Of a stretch of DNA of 64,000 nt, positions 26,730-35,914 are shown in pieces. Below the pieces are notes generated by a model that was not told where the DNA came from, did not search any database, and worked only from the letters and a program-made list of their open reading frames with translations. The stretch comes from Streptomyces lydicus (GTDB lineage: Bacteria; Actinomycetota; Actinomycetes; Streptomycetales; Streptomycetaceae): the NCBI RefSeq assembly GCF_000717345.1, contig NZ_JNZA01000035.1:14097-78096 (forward strand), read 5' to 3'. How positions within the stretch are numbered: position 1 is the first letter of the stretch; the number at the start of each line of letters is the position of its first letter. A program made the position numbers and the translations under genes.

Positions 26730-28037
26730 CTACGGGGTGCTCTCCTCCCTACGCTGCCACGGGCGGCACAGTCCCAGGAAGCTCACGAGCGCCAAAACGG
26801 CACAGCACAGCTGGACGAGGGCCATCGGTACGGCGGTCCGCTCGCCCGCGACGCCCACCAGCGGGGAGGCCACCGAGCCCAGCAGGAAGGTCGAGGTGCC
26901 CAGCAGCGCCGAGGCGGAGCCGGCCGCGTGCGGGGTGCGCAGCAGGGCCAGGGTGTTGGTGCTCGGCATGATCAGGCCCATGGAGGCCATCAGGACGAAC
27001 AGGCCGGCGGCCATGGGGACCAGCCCGACGTGCCCGAAGAGGCCGGAGCCCATCAGCAGCAGGGCGGTGGCGGCCAGCGCGGTCACCGCCAGGCCGGTGC
27101 CCAGCACCTTGTCCAGGCCGACCCGGCCGACCAGCAGCTTGCCGTTGAGCTGGCCGACCGCGACCAGGCCGACGGAGTTGATGCCGAAGAGCAGGCTGAA
27201 GACCTGCGGGGAGGCGCCGTAGATCTCCTGGATGACGAACGGGGAGGCCGAGATGTAGGCGAAGAGGGCGGCGAAGGCGAAGGCGCCGACGAGCAGGTAG
27301 CCGGAGAACACCCGGTCGGCGAGCAGGTCGCGCATGGTGCGCAGCGCCTCGCCCAGGCCGCCGGGGTGCCGGCGCTCGGGCGGCAGGGTCTCGTCCAGGG
27401 TGCGCCAGACCAGGGCGGTGAGGGCCAGGCCGACGGCGGTCAGCACGACGAAGACGCCGCGCCAGTCGGTGATCTGGAGGATTTGCCCGCCGATGAGCGG
27501 GGCGACGACCGGGGCCACGCCGGAGATCAGCATGAGCGTGGAGAAGAAGCGGGCCATCGCGACGCCGTCGTAGAGGTCGCGCACCACCGCCCGGGCGATG
27601 ACGATGCCGGCGGCGCCCGCCAGGCCCTGGAGCAGCCGGAAGGCGATGAGCACCTCGGCGTCGGTGGCGAGCGCGCACAGCGCGGTGGCCAGCACGTAGA
27701 TCACCATGCCGGCCAGCAGCGGACGGCGGCGCCCCCACTTGTCGCTCATCGGCCCGACGATCATCTGGCCCAGCGCCATCCCGGCCAGGCAGGTGGTCAG
27801 GGTCAGCTGGACGGTGGCCGCCGGGCTGTGCAGCACGGCGGTGACCTGCGGCAGGGCCGGCAGGTACATGTCCATGGAGAGCGGCGGCACCGCCGTGAGA
27901 CCCCCGAGGACGAAGGTGACCAGGAGGCTGGTGCGGCGGGACGACGGCCGTACCCCGGGGGCACCGGGTGCCGCGTCCCGCCCGGCTATCGCGGGCGAAT
28001 CCCCCGTCTCGGCAGCGCGGGTCCCGGGCTCCGTCAT
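26730..28037 (-). CDS. Bcr/CflA family multidrug efflux MFS transporter
   Basis: Encodes 435 residues, about 12 transmembrane helices starting near residue 37. Family marks include LSMDMYLPALPQV in helix 1, the loop GPMSDKWGRRRPLL, and motif C in helix 5, VAPVVAPLIGGQI. These exporters expel drugs such as bicyclomycin and chloramphenicol or amino acids such as cysteine by proton antiport. ATG 28037 has GGAG 7 bases before it; an upstream ATG at 28049 is possible. Confidence 0.9.
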   Translation of the reverse strand: MTEPGTRAAETGDSPAIAGRDAAPGAPGVRPSSRRTSLLVTFVLGGLTAVPPLSMDMYLPALPQVTAVLHSPAATVQLTLTTCLAGMALGQMIVGPMSDKWGRRRPLLAGMVIYVLATALCALATDAEVLIAFRLLQGLAGAAGIVIARAVVRDLYDGVAMARFFSTLMLISGVAPVVAPLIGGQILQITDWRGVFVVLTAVGLALTALVWRTLDETLPPERRHPGGLGEALRTMRDLLADRVFSGYLLVGAFAFAALFAYISASPFVIQEIYGASPQVFSLLFGINSVGLVAVGQLNGKLLVGRVGLDKVLGTGLAVTALAATALLLMGSGLFGHVGLVPMAAGLFVLMASMGLIMPSTNTLALLRTPHAAGSASALLGTSTFLLGSVASPLVGVAGERTAVPMALVQLCCAVLALVSFLGLCRPWQRREESTP

Positions 28038-28135
28038 GAGCGTCTCCATGGGTCGGTGATGGCTGCACCATGGTGTCATGCACGGGGCGGGTTCCAGCCG
28101 TCCTCGGGGCCCTCCATTGGACCTAGGACATACGT

Positions 28136-28167
28136 CCCGCCGGGCCCGGGACCCCGGTCCCGGCGGG
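28136..28167. terminator. Hairpin terminator after phoD
   Basis: CCCGCCGGG (28136-28144) pairs with CCCGGCGGG (28159-28167) over a 14-nt loop. It lies 17 bases beyond the stop of the PhoD gene on the minus strand. Confidence 0.5.
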
Positions 28168-28183
28168 GCGTACGACCCCTGGA

Positions 28184-29863
28184 TCAGGCGGGCTTGAGGC
28201 CCGGGTCGCCGGCCTCGGTGACGAAGGACGCGGCGGTGCGCACCGGCGCCCCGGGGGTGGTGACGGCGGACACCGTGCGGTAGTCGCCGCGGGCGGTCGC
28301 CTCGTCCAGGGTCACGGTCAGGTAGCCGCGGCGGCCGTTGTAGAACTTCATGTGCGGGTTGGCGGCCAGGTACGTCTCCCAGTTGGCGGGCTTGTCCGCG
28401 CCGTTCTTGCCGCTGCTGATCGAGGTGGTGACGAACTCCACGCCCGCGGTGCGCGAGCGGGGGTCGGTGAAGTCCCGCTTGATGTCGAAGGCGTAGTGCA
28501 CGTGCACATCGCCGGTCAGTACGACGAGGTTGTCCACCCCGGCGGCTTCCGCGCCCGCCAGGACCCGTTCGCGGGAGGCCGGGTAGCCGTCCCAGGCGTC
28601 CATGCTGACCTGGTAGCCGGGGCCGGTGGCGTTGCGCCGCTCGGCGAAGGTGACCTGCTGCGGCAGCACGTTCCAGCGGGCGGTGGACTGCCGCCAGCCG
28701 TCGATCAGCCAGCGCTCCTGGGTGGCGCCGGTCAGCGTGCGACGGGGGTCCTCGGACTCCGGGCCCGGGGTGTGCCAGCCGTCGCCGTAAGCCTGGTCGG
28801 AGCGGTACTGGCGGGTGTCGAGGATGTCGAACTGGGCGAGCCGGCCGTACTGCAGGCGCCGGTAGAGCCGGGCGTCGGGGCCGTCGGGCCGCTGCGGGCG
28901 GCGCAGCGGCTGGTTCTCCCAGTACGCGCGGTAGGCGGCGGCCCGGCGGATGAGGAACTCGGCGGGCGGCAGGGCGTCCTCGCTGATGTCGGAGGCGTAG
29001 TTGTTCTCCACCTCGTGGTCGTCCCAGGTGACGATGAAGGGGTGCGCGGCGTGCGCGGCCTGGAGGTCCGGGTCGGACTTGTAGAGGGCGTAGCGCAGCC
29101 GGTAGTCCTCCAGCGTGACCGTCTCGCGGTTGAACAGCGCGGGCAGCGTGCGGTCGGTGTAGGCGCGGGCGCCGCCGTGCGCGCCGACCGGGTACTCGTA
29201 GAGGTAGTCGCCGAGGTGGAAGACGACGTCGAGGTCCTCCTGCGCCAGGTGCCGGTACGCCGTGAAGTAGCCGTCGTGGTACGCCTGGCAGGAGACCGCG
29301 GCGAGCTTCAGCTCGGAGAGCTGGGCGCTGCGGGCGGGCGCGGTGCGGGTGCGGCCGACGGGGCTGATCCAGCTGCCGGCCCGGAAGCGGTAGTAGTAGA
29401 CGCGGTCGGGCGCGAGACCGGTGGGCTCGATGTGCACGGAGTGGTTGAACTCCGGGTGCGCCTCCGCCCGGCCCCGGCCGGCCAGCCGCGTGAAGTGCTC
29501 GTCGTAGGCGACTTCCCAGCGGACGGTGACTCTGGCATGCGGCATGCCTTCCCCGCTCGGCTCGTACGGGCGCGGCGCGAGGCGGGTCCACAGCACCACG
29601 GAGCCGGGCTGCGGGTCCCCGGAGGCGACGCCGAGGGTGAAGGGGTTCTCGGTGATCTTGCGGGCGTCGGCCTCGGCGGCGTACGCGGCGCCCGCGCCCG
29701 GCAGGTTGGTCGCGAAGGCGAGTGCGGCGGCGGCCCCGGTGGCGGTGAGGAAACGCCGGCGGCCGACGTGCGCGCCGGCGCCTGCCCGCGCGGGGCGCAC
29801 CGCGTGCGCGAGGTGTGCGGCGGCTGCCCGGATCTCCTGCTCGTACGCTGCGGTCTGCGGCAT
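28184..29863 (-). CDS. PhoD-type alkaline phosphatase/phosphodiesterase
   Basis: Encodes 559 residues. A Tat signal (GRRRFLTATGAAAALAF) directs export of the folded metalloenzyme. Metal-site motifs are intact: AAVSCQAYHDGYF, FHLGDYLYEY, TWDDHEVENNY, and NLVVLTGDVHVHYAF. PhoD enzymes hydrolyse phosphate esters and teichoic-acid-like diesters outside the cell using iron and calcium, usually under phosphate starvation. I found no convincing PHO box by eye. ATG 29863 has GGGGAGGG before it; the frame runs open to 29992 without support. Confidence 0.92.
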   Translation of the reverse strand: MPQTAAYEQEIRAAAAHLAHAVRPARAGAGAHVGRRRFLTATGAAAALAFATNLPGAGAAYAAEADARKITENPFTLGVASGDPQPGSVVLWTRLAPRPYEPSGEGMPHARVTVRWEVAYDEHFTRLAGRGRAEAHPEFNHSVHIEPTGLAPDRVYYYRFRAGSWISPVGRTRTAPARSAQLSELKLAAVSCQAYHDGYFTAYRHLAQEDLDVVFHLGDYLYEYPVGAHGGARAYTDRTLPALFNRETVTLEDYRLRYALYKSDPDLQAAHAAHPFIVTWDDHEVENNYASDISEDALPPAEFLIRRAAAYRAYWENQPLRRPQRPDGPDARLYRRLQYGRLAQFDILDTRQYRSDQAYGDGWHTPGPESEDPRRTLTGATQERWLIDGWRQSTARWNVLPQQVTFAERRNATGPGYQVSMDAWDGYPASRERVLAGAEAAGVDNLVVLTGDVHVHYAFDIKRDFTDPRSRTAGVEFVTTSISSGKNGADKPANWETYLAANPHMKFYNGRRGYLTVTLDEATARGDYRTVSAVTTPGAPVRTAASFVTEAGDPGLKPA

Positions 29864-30028
29864 CTGGCCCTCCCCTGGCGGCGGTTGTCCCCAAGGATTG
29901 GAGGGGTGCGGGACGGCGCGCCGCTGTCCCGTGCACGACGCATGCGTGACCGCGGGATGATGCTTGGACCCGCATCGGACGCGCCCGGACAATCACGGCA
30001 CCGGGCGTGGCTCCGTAGGATTCGGACC

Positions 30029-30949
30029 ATGGCTGAACTGATGGGGCGCGACGGCAGCTGGAGCTTCGACGGGGAGGGCGTGCGCATCGTGCCCGGGCGG
30101 GAGCGCGGGGTGCACAAACTCCGCCAGGACCTGGGCGAGTTCACGGTGCCGCTGACCGCGCTGGCCGGCATCGCCCACGAACCGGCCCGCAAGGGCGGCC
30201 GGTTACGCCTGCGACTACGGGACGGCGCCGACCCGCTGCTGATGGTCACCGGCGGCGGCCTGCCGGACGACGCGAACCCGTACCAGATGGCGGTGGACGC
30301 CGGGCGGGTCGACGTCGCCGAGTACTTCGTCGACACGGTGCGGCAGGCCCTGTTGCTGGAACAGATACCGGACGGGCCCTGCGACCGCTACCTGCTGCCC
30401 GGCCCGGCCGTGCCGCTGACCGCCGCCGGGGTCGACGGGGTGGCCGCCTTCGACGGCGAGCGGGTGACACTGGAGTGGCGCTGGAACACCAGCGAGATCA
30501 AACGGAATCACGGCCCCCGGGAGTTCGCACTGGCCGATCTGGCGGCGGTGGAGTGGCGGGCCGCCGCGGGCCTGGAGTCCGGCTACCTCCGCTTCCGTAC
30601 GCACCACACGACCGACCGTCCCAAGCCCGAGCACGACCCCAACTCCATCGAGCTGTGGGGCTTCAAGAAGGAGAGCGGCACCACGGCGCTGCTGGCGGCC
30701 GCGGTGACGGTCCGGCTGCCGCACCCGGCCGCCGGCACCAGGACCGCGGACGCCCCGGCCGCCCTCGCACCGTCCGCGGACTCCCGGGCGCTCCCCGCCC
30801 CCGGGCCGGCGGCCGCCCCCGCCGAGGACCACGACGCCCTGCTGCGCCGGCTGCGCGAACTGGGCACGCTGCGCCAGGAGGGCATCCTGACCGAGGACGA
30901 GTTCACCGCCACCAAGGCCGCCGTCCTGCGGCGCTTCCACACCCCCTGA
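30029..30949 (+). CDS. DUF4429 domain protein with C-terminal SHOCT-like motif
   Basis: Encodes 306 residues. Two repeats of a beta-rich DUF4429 domain are suggested: the first near GRDGSWSFDGEGVRIVPG and the second near VAAFDGERVTLEWRWN. The end is a Pro-Ala linker and a SHOCT-type helix pair (LLRRLRELGTLRQEGILTEDEFTATKAAVLRR). SHOCT motifs often mediate oligomerisation. Similar proteins are common in Streptomyces and resemble YokE-like PH domains. Role unknown. Divergent from phoD. Confidence 0.82.
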   Translation: MAELMGRDGSWSFDGEGVRIVPGRERGVHKLRQDLGEFTVPLTALAGIAHEPARKGGRLRLRLRDGADPLLMVTGGGLPDDANPYQMAVDAGRVDVAEYFVDTVRQALLLEQIPDGPCDRYLLPGPAVPLTAAGVDGVAAFDGERVTLEWRWNTSEIKRNHGPREFALADLAAVEWRAAAGLESGYLRFRTHHTTDRPKPEHDPNSIELWGFKKESGTTALLAAAVTVRLPHPAAGTRTADAPAALAPSADSRALPAPGPAAAPAEDHDALLRRLRELGTLRQEGILTEDEFTATKAAVLRRFHTP

Positions 30950-30953
30950 CGGT

Positions 30954-30974
30954 GCGCCGGGCCGGACCCGGCGC
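30954..30974. terminator. Hairpin terminator after DUF4429 gene
   Basis: GCGCCGGG and CCCGGCGC form an 8-bp stem with loop CCGGA, 4 bases after the stop codon. Confidence 0.5.
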
Positions 30975-31039
30975 GTCCGATCCGCGAGACGCGCCGCGGC
31001 CGCCCGGTCTGCTCCGGGTGCGGCGTTTACGCTGCCGCC

Positions 31040-31975
31040 ATGGCACAGAACACAGAGCGGGCACGGGCGGCACAGGCATCCCCGACGGCGCGGGCCGGAC
31101 AGGTGGGCGGGGCGGCGACCGCGACCCGGCCGACGCTGCCGGCCCCCGCCTCACGGGCCGGGCAGAGCGCGCAGACGGCCTCGGCGCCGCAGGAGGCCCG
31201 GCAGGGCGGGGCGGCGCCCCGGAAGGTGGCCGTGGTCACCGGCGCCGGTTCCGGCATCGGACGGGCGGTGGCCCGGGCCCTGGCCGAGGCCGGCTGGACG
31301 CTGGCGCTGGCCGGCCGGCGCGCCGAGGCGCTGGCGGAGACCTCCCGCCTGATGGGCCTCACCGGCCCCGACAGCCCCGCGGTGCTGACCGTGCCGACCG
31401 ACGTGACCCGCCCCGAGCAGGTCGACGCCCTCTTCGCCGCCGTACGGGACCGCTTCGGCCGGCTCGACGTGCTCTTCAACAACGCCGGCACCTTCGGCAG
31501 GACGGGGCCGCTGGAGGAGTTGGGACACGACGACTGGCGCGCGGTGGTGGACGTGAACCTCACCGGCGCGTTCCTGTGTGCCCAGGCGGCGTTCCGCGTC
31601 ATGAAGGACCAGGACCCGCAGGGCGGACGGATCATCAACAACGGGTCCATCTCCGCCCACGCGCCGCGGCCGCACTCCATCGCGTACACCGCCACCAAGC
31701 ACGCGGTGACCGGCCTGACCAAGTCGCTGTCCCTGGACGGCCGTCCGTACCGGATCGCCTGCGGCCAGATCGACATCGGCAACGCGGCGACCGAGATGAC
31801 CGGCCGGATGCAGAGCGGGATCCTGCAGGCGAACGGGCAGATGGCGACCGAGCCGGTGATGGACGCCGCCGATGTCGCCCGCACGGTCGTCCACATGGCC
31901 GAGCTGCCGCTGGAGGCCAATGTGCAGTTCGCGACCGTGCTGGCGACGAACATGCCGTACATCGGCCGGGGTTGA
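31040..31975 (+). CDS. Short-chain dehydrogenase/reductase
   Basis: Encodes 311 residues. After an Ala-Gln-rich, probably disordered N-terminus (about 60 residues) comes a classical SDR: cofactor motif [12 protein letters not shown], catalytic serine in [10 protein letters not shown] and YTATK with the Tyr-Lys pair. The R-R after strand 2 (AGRRAEAL) suggests preference for NADP(H). No pathway neighbours, so the substrate is unknown. The extended N-terminus is unusual for the family; a later start is not supported by the ATG positions. Confidence 0.85.
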   Translation: MAQNTERARAAQASPTARAGQVGGAATATRPTLPAPASRAGQSAQTASAPQEARQGGAAPRKVAVVTGAGSGIGRAVARALAEAGWTLALAGRRAEALAETSRLMGLTGPDSPAVLTVPTDVTRPEQVDALFAAVRDRFGRLDVLFNNAGTFGRTGPLEELGHDDWRAVVDVNLTGAFLCAQAAFRVMKDQDPQGGRIINNGSISAHAPRPHSIAYTATKHAVTGLTKSLSLDGRPYRIACGQIDIGNAATEMTGRMQSGILQANGQMATEPVMDAADVARTVVHMAELPLEANVQFATVLATNMPYIGRG

Positions 31976-32149
31976 CCTCGACGGGGACTCCCGGGCCACC
32001 GATCCCCGTCCGCCCCCTGCCCTCCTGCCGCTTCCGGTGGCACCCTTACCTCGGATCCGCACCACTCGTCTGCCGGGCCGCGGTCGCGCGGCCCCGTCCC
32101 CCGCGGCCGCGCGCTGTACCGCGCGCGGCCCCCGCAGAAGGAGTTACGC

Positions 32150-33214
32150 GTGAGACGAACCGCTCGTGGCACAAAGGCCGTTGACGGCATATCCAAGGCG
32201 CGTACCGGGGCCGGGTCCCGGGCCGCGCTCGGCACCCTGACGGCCGCCGGCACGCTGCTCGCCCTGCTGCTCCCCACCGGCCCGGCCGGCGCCGCCACGC
32301 CGCACGGCTCCCACCGCTCCCCCGCCCCGCGCGCCGCCCTCGACGCCTTCTGGACCGCGGACCGGATGCGCGCCGCCGCCCCGCTGGACCTCGGCGCCCC
32401 GGCGAAGGGATCCGGCGCGTCCGCCGCCCTTCGCACCGCCGGCGCGGTCCCGCACGGCGCCCCGCTGAAGGTGCCGCCCACCCTTCCGCGGTTCCCCCGG
32501 CTCCCGCACGTGCCCGCGGCGCTGTCCGGCGTCCTCCCGCAGGCCGGCGGGCCCTGGACCGGCCAGGGCGCGGTCACCAGGACCACCGGGCGGGTGTTCT
32601 TCACCTATCAGGGCCGCAACGCCTCCTGCTCCGGCGACGCGGTGACCAGCGCCAACAAGAGCACGGTGCTCACCGCGGGGCACTGCGTGAAGCTGCAGGG
32701 CGCCTGGCACACCAACTGGGTCTTCGTCCCCGGCTACCACGACGGCCAGGCCCCGTACGGCAAGTGGGCGGCCGCCTCGACGCTCTCCACCCCGCAGTGG
32801 ACCGCGAGCGAGGACATCAACTACGACGTGGGGGCGGCGGTCGTCGCCCCGCTCGACGGCAAGAAGCTCACCGACGTCGTCGGCGGCCAGGGGCTGTCCT
32901 TCAACTCCGGCTACAACAAGGCCATGTACGCCTTCGGCTACCCCGCCGCGGCGCCGTACGACGGCACCAAGCTGATCTACTGCAGCGGCACCACCCTCAA
33001 GGACCCGCTGTTCTCCAACGACCACGGCCTGTCCTGCAACATGACCGGCGGTTCCAGCGGCGGCCCGTGGTTCACCTCGTTCGACGAGAAGACCGGCACC
33101 GGGCTGCAGTCCTCGGTCAACAGCTTCGGCTACCAGTTCCTCCCGAACACGATGTTCGGGCCGTACTTCGGCGACGACGCCAAGGCCCTGTACGACAAGG
33201 CCCAGGCGTCCTGA
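32150..33214 (+). CDS. Secreted trypsin-like serine peptidase
   Basis: Encodes 354 residues. The signal peptide (residues 1-48) ends PAGAATP. A propeptide-like part follows, then a chymotrypsin-fold domain from about 145 with catalytic His in LTAGHC, Asp in DINYDVGAAVV and Ser in TGGSSGGPW. The V8/glutamyl-endopeptidase-like spacing, with cysteines flanking the His and Ser loops, suggests a secreted protease maturing by pro-region removal. GTG start with GGAG 7 bases before. Confidence 0.88.
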   Translation: MRRTARGTKAVDGISKARTGAGSRAALGTLTAAGTLLALLLPTGPAGAATPHGSHRSPAPRAALDAFWTADRMRAAAPLDLGAPAKGSGASAALRTAGAVPHGAPLKVPPTLPRFPRLPHVPAALSGVLPQAGGPWTGQGAVTRTTGRVFFTYQGRNASCSGDAVTSANKSTVLTAGHCVKLQGAWHTNWVFVPGYHDGQAPYGKWAAASTLSTPQWTASEDINYDVGAAVVAPLDGKKLTDVVGGQGLSFNSGYNKAMYAFGYPAAAPYDGTKLIYCSGTTLKDPLFSNDHGLSCNMTGGSSGGPWFTSFDEKTGTGLQSSVNSFGYQFLPNTMFGPYFGDDAKALYDKAQAS

Positions 33215-33290
33215 CGCACGCGGACGGACCGTGCGGCGCGCCGGGAGCCCGGCCGCCGTACGGGCCGCCCGGTCACGGCCGGTGGGCCCG

Positions 33291-33500
33291 TCACGGCCGG
33301 GCCCAGCCGAAATCGTCGTAGCCCGCCCCGGCCAGCGCCGACGCCGCGACGGCGATCGCCACCAGCGCGCCGAACACCAGGAACGGCTGGAGGTGCGGGG
33401 CGAGCCGGGGCCGGCGCCGCCGGGGCCCCCGGCGGCCGCTGCCCAGCGCGCGGCCGATCCGCCGCTTCCAGTACACCAACCGGTAGTAGTGCTTGAGCAT
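33291..33500 (-). CDS. Small basic single-pass membrane protein (hypothetical)
   Basis: Encodes 69 residues: an aromatic-basic start (LKHYYRLVYWKRRIG), an arginine-rich stretch (RRGPRRRRPR) and one transmembrane helix (about 40-59). The start has only a G-rich leader as ribosome site. Composition is plausible for a membrane-anchored small protein, but no family is recognised; support is only the ORF, the helix and the lack of an overlapping real gene. Confidence 0.45.
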   Translation of the reverse strand: MLKHYYRLVYWKRRIGRALGSGRRGPRRRRPRLAPHLQPFLVFGALVAIAVAASALAGAGYDDFGWARP

Positions 33501-33584
33501 GCCGCCCCCACCCGTACACCCATGCGAAGGAAATCCACCTGAGGGTACTGGGCGCCGGGTGGGGGCCCGGCCCGGGGACGGCCC

Positions 33585-35147
33585 TCAGCGGGAGGTCAAC
33601 TCCCGCAGGGACGCCAGCAGTTCGGTACCGTCCGGGACTCCCAGGCCGGTGCAGGCGTCCCAGCCAGGGGCGGCCCGGAAGGCGCCGTTGGTTCCGTCGT
33701 TGATCTCCCGGAAACCCCGCGAGGTGTGTCCGGGCGTCACGCCGGAGTACAGCAGCGGGTGGAGCATGCCGAGCGGACGGCCGAGCGCCTCCACCAGCCG
33801 GCAGGTCAGCGCCGCCCAGAGGGGCGCGACCGCGCTGGTGCCGCCGACGACCGTGGCCCGGCCGTTGACCAGCACCTCGTAGCCGGTGGCGGGGTCGGCG
33901 GCGCCCGAGACGTCCGGCACGCCGCGCCCGGGGGCGCTGCCGTTGTGCGGAACACCGGCCGCGTTCTGCCAGACCGGGAGGCCGAAGGCCACGCTGACGC
34001 CGCCGCCGGTGGCGCCGCCGCCGTCGCCGCCCCACACCCGTTCGCTGTGCACCTCACCGGTGGCGGGGTCGGCGTCCAGGCTGGTGCCGCCGCAGGCCAG
34101 GGCGTGCGGGCTGGACGCCGGGAAGTCGGTGTGCGCCCGGCCGTCGTGGACGCCGTCGTCGCTGCCGTCGTCGCCGGCCGCCACGCACACCGTCACACCG
34201 AGCGCCGCGGCGTCGGCGAACGCCTCGTCCAACGCGGCACGGGCCTGCTCGGTCCAGAATTCCTCCGGCGCGCCCCAGCTGATGCTCAGCGCGGCGGGCG
34301 TGGGCGTGGCGTGCACGGCCTGGCTCACCGCGGAGATGAAGCCCTGGTCGGTGTTGGGGGCGAAGTACACCTTCTGCTCGGCGCCGGGCGCCAGCGCGCC
34401 CGCGACCTGCATGTCCAGCACCACCTCGACGTCCGCGTCCCGGCCGGGGTGGTTGCGGCCGGTCCCGACGCTCACCGCGGTCACCTGCGGCGTCGGCAGA
34501 CCGAGCGAGCGGAAGTAGGCGTCGAGGTCCCCCTTCCGGTAACCGCCATCGAATTCGGCCACGGCCAGGACCTGGCCGCTGCCGTCGGTCCCGGGCGGGA
34601 AGTGGTACACGTTCCCGAGTTCCGTCGGCTTGTAGGAGATCCGGCGGGCCTCGGCATGGGCGTGCCGCAGATGGGGACGCACCTGCGGGCGGTCGTCCAG
34701 GCCGAGCACCGCCACGATCAGGCCGTCCAGCTCCGCGGGCACCTCCAGCGTGCCCTCGCGGTGCCGGTGTTCGACGGGTGCGCCGCCGGCCGGGTCGGGG
34801 CTGGCCGCCCGGGAGAGTTCGGTGCGGAACGCCGCGGTCATCTGCTCCGCGGTGCCCGTCACCCGCATCTGCCGGGAGGCCAGGTCGACGTCGGTCACCC
34901 GTACGCCGAAGCGGCTCAGGACGTCGCGCACACGGTCGGCGTCGGCGGGCTCGGCGCCGTACCGCTCCGCCAGCTCGGGCTGCGGGATGGTCTCGGGCCC
35001 GGTCACCAGCTCGTGGGGGACCTCCGCGCGGCGCCGCAGCACGATGGTGGCCTCGACGGGCGCCGACGCGGCGAGGGGGCCGGCGGAGCGCGCCTGGGGC
35101 GCCGCCGAGCGTTCACTGCCGGGAATGGGGACAAATTGCTCATTCAT
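33585..35147 (-). CDS. S53 family serine-carboxyl peptidase (sedolisin, pro-kumamolisin)
   Basis: Encodes 520 residues. The pro-kumamolisin activation domain (about 30-160) is followed by the catalytic domain. The triad can be read: Glu and Asp in DADVEVVLDMQV, oxyanion Asp in AAGDDGSDDG, and Ser in VGGTSAVAPLWA. The Ca-binding end has FREINDGTNGAF and GWDACTGLG. These enzymes cleave proteins at acidic pH and self-process. No clear signal peptide is visible, as in several actinobacterial members. ATG 35147 start. Confidence 0.92.
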   Translation of the reverse strand: MNEQFVPIPGSERSAAPQARSAGPLAASAPVEATIVLRRRAEVPHELVTGPETIPQPELAERYGAEPADADRVRDVLSRFGVRVTDVDLASRQMRVTGTAEQMTAAFRTELSRAASPDPAGGAPVEHRHREGTLEVPAELDGLIVAVLGLDDRPQVRPHLRHAHAEARRISYKPTELGNVYHFPPGTDGSGQVLAVAEFDGGYRKGDLDAYFRSLGLPTPQVTAVSVGTGRNHPGRDADVEVVLDMQVAGALAPGAEQKVYFAPNTDQGFISAVSQAVHATPTPAALSISWGAPEEFWTEQARAALDEAFADAAALGVTVCVAAGDDGSDDGVHDGRAHTDFPASSPHALACGGTSLDADPATGEVHSERVWGGDGGGATGGGVSVAFGLPVWQNAAGVPHNGSAPGRGVPDVSGAADPATGYEVLVNGRATVVGGTSAVAPLWAALTCRLVEALGRPLGMLHPLLYSGVTPGHTSRGFREINDGTNGAFRAAPGWDACTGLGVPDGTELLASLRELTSR

Positions 35148-35299
35148 AGCACAAAGTATCGGCCCGGTAACGCTCCGCCCGCATGTCGAGGCCGCCGCCG
35201 CGGGCCCGGCCGGGCGTAGGGTCGCGCCCGTGACCCACCTCGACGGGCGCCGCGGCGACCGCGGCGCGGGGTGCGGCGGGGCAGGAGGCGAGGGGTGCG

Positions 35300-35914
35300 A
35301 TGAGGAAGATCGTGCTGATGATGTCGGTGTCCGTGGACGGCTTCTTCGAGGGCCCGGACCGCGAGCTCGACTGGCACCTGGTCGACGACGAGCTGCACCG
35401 CCACTTCAACGAGCAGCTCGCCGCGATGGGCGCCTTCCTCAGCGGGCGCGTCACCCACGAGCTGATGGCCGGCTACTGGCCCACCGCCGACGCCGACCCC
35501 GCAGCCACCGGCCCGGAGGCCGAATTCGCCGCCATCTGGCGGGAGATGCCCAAGATCGTGTACTCCCGGACCCTGCCGCGGGCCGACTGGAACACGACGA
35601 TCGCGCGGGAGGTCGACGTCGACGAGATCGAGGCGCTCAAGGCGCGGCCCGGCGGGGACCTGGCGCTCGGCGGCGCCGACCTGGCCGCGTCCTTCCTGCG
35701 CCACGACCTGGTCGACGAGTACCGCCTCTACGTCCACCCCGTCGTCCTCGGCCGCGGCAGGCCGCTCTTCCCGTCCGCGGACACCCGTAGGGGCCTCACG
35801 CTCATCGGGAGCCGGACCTTCGGCAACGGGGTCGTCCTGCTCCACTACGGGCGTCAGGCGCTGGGCCGGTCCCGGCAGGAGAGCGCGTCGATGGTCTCCT
35901 CGCGCGGCCGGTAG
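35300..35914 (+). CDS. Dihydrofolate reductase family protein (RibD C-terminal-like)
   Basis: Encodes 204 residues. The start MRKIVLMMSVSVDGFFEG, the SGRVTHELMAGYW helix, LPKIVYSRTL-like strand and the ending HPVVLGRGRPLFP are typical of the DHFR-fold oxidoreductases related to RibD reductase domains. They use NADPH; physiological substrates are mostly unknown. The last 20 residues extend beyond the fold and are encoded in DNA overlapping the 3' end of the convergent binding-protein gene by 61 bases. Confidence 0.82.
   Translation: MRKIVLMMSVSVDGFFEGPDRELDWHLVDDELHRHFNEQLAAMGAFLSGRVTHELMAGYWPTADADPAATGPEAEFAAIWREMPKIVYSRTLPRADWNTTIAREVDVDEIEALKARPGGDLALGGADLAASFLRHDLVDEYRLYVHPVVLGRGRPLFPSADTRRGLTLIGSRTFGNGVVLLHYGRQALGRSRQESASMVSSRGR

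Noticed and set aside
28126..28137. GGACATACGTCC as a third GntR site near the exporter gene
   Set aside because: The half-sites are adjacent without the 3-base spacer seen in both real sites, and the neighbouring genes are unrelated.
26730..29996. 1088-residue minus-strand frame that seems to fuse phoD-region and the Bcr/CflA gene
   Set aside because: The upper part is an out-of-frame reading of phoD; only the lower 435 residues are a real transporter with its own start and ribosome site.
33241..33310. Repeated GTCACGGCCGG as a regulatory repeat or terminator
   Set aside because: Two copies in very GC-rich non-coding DNA with no good stem; likely chance.
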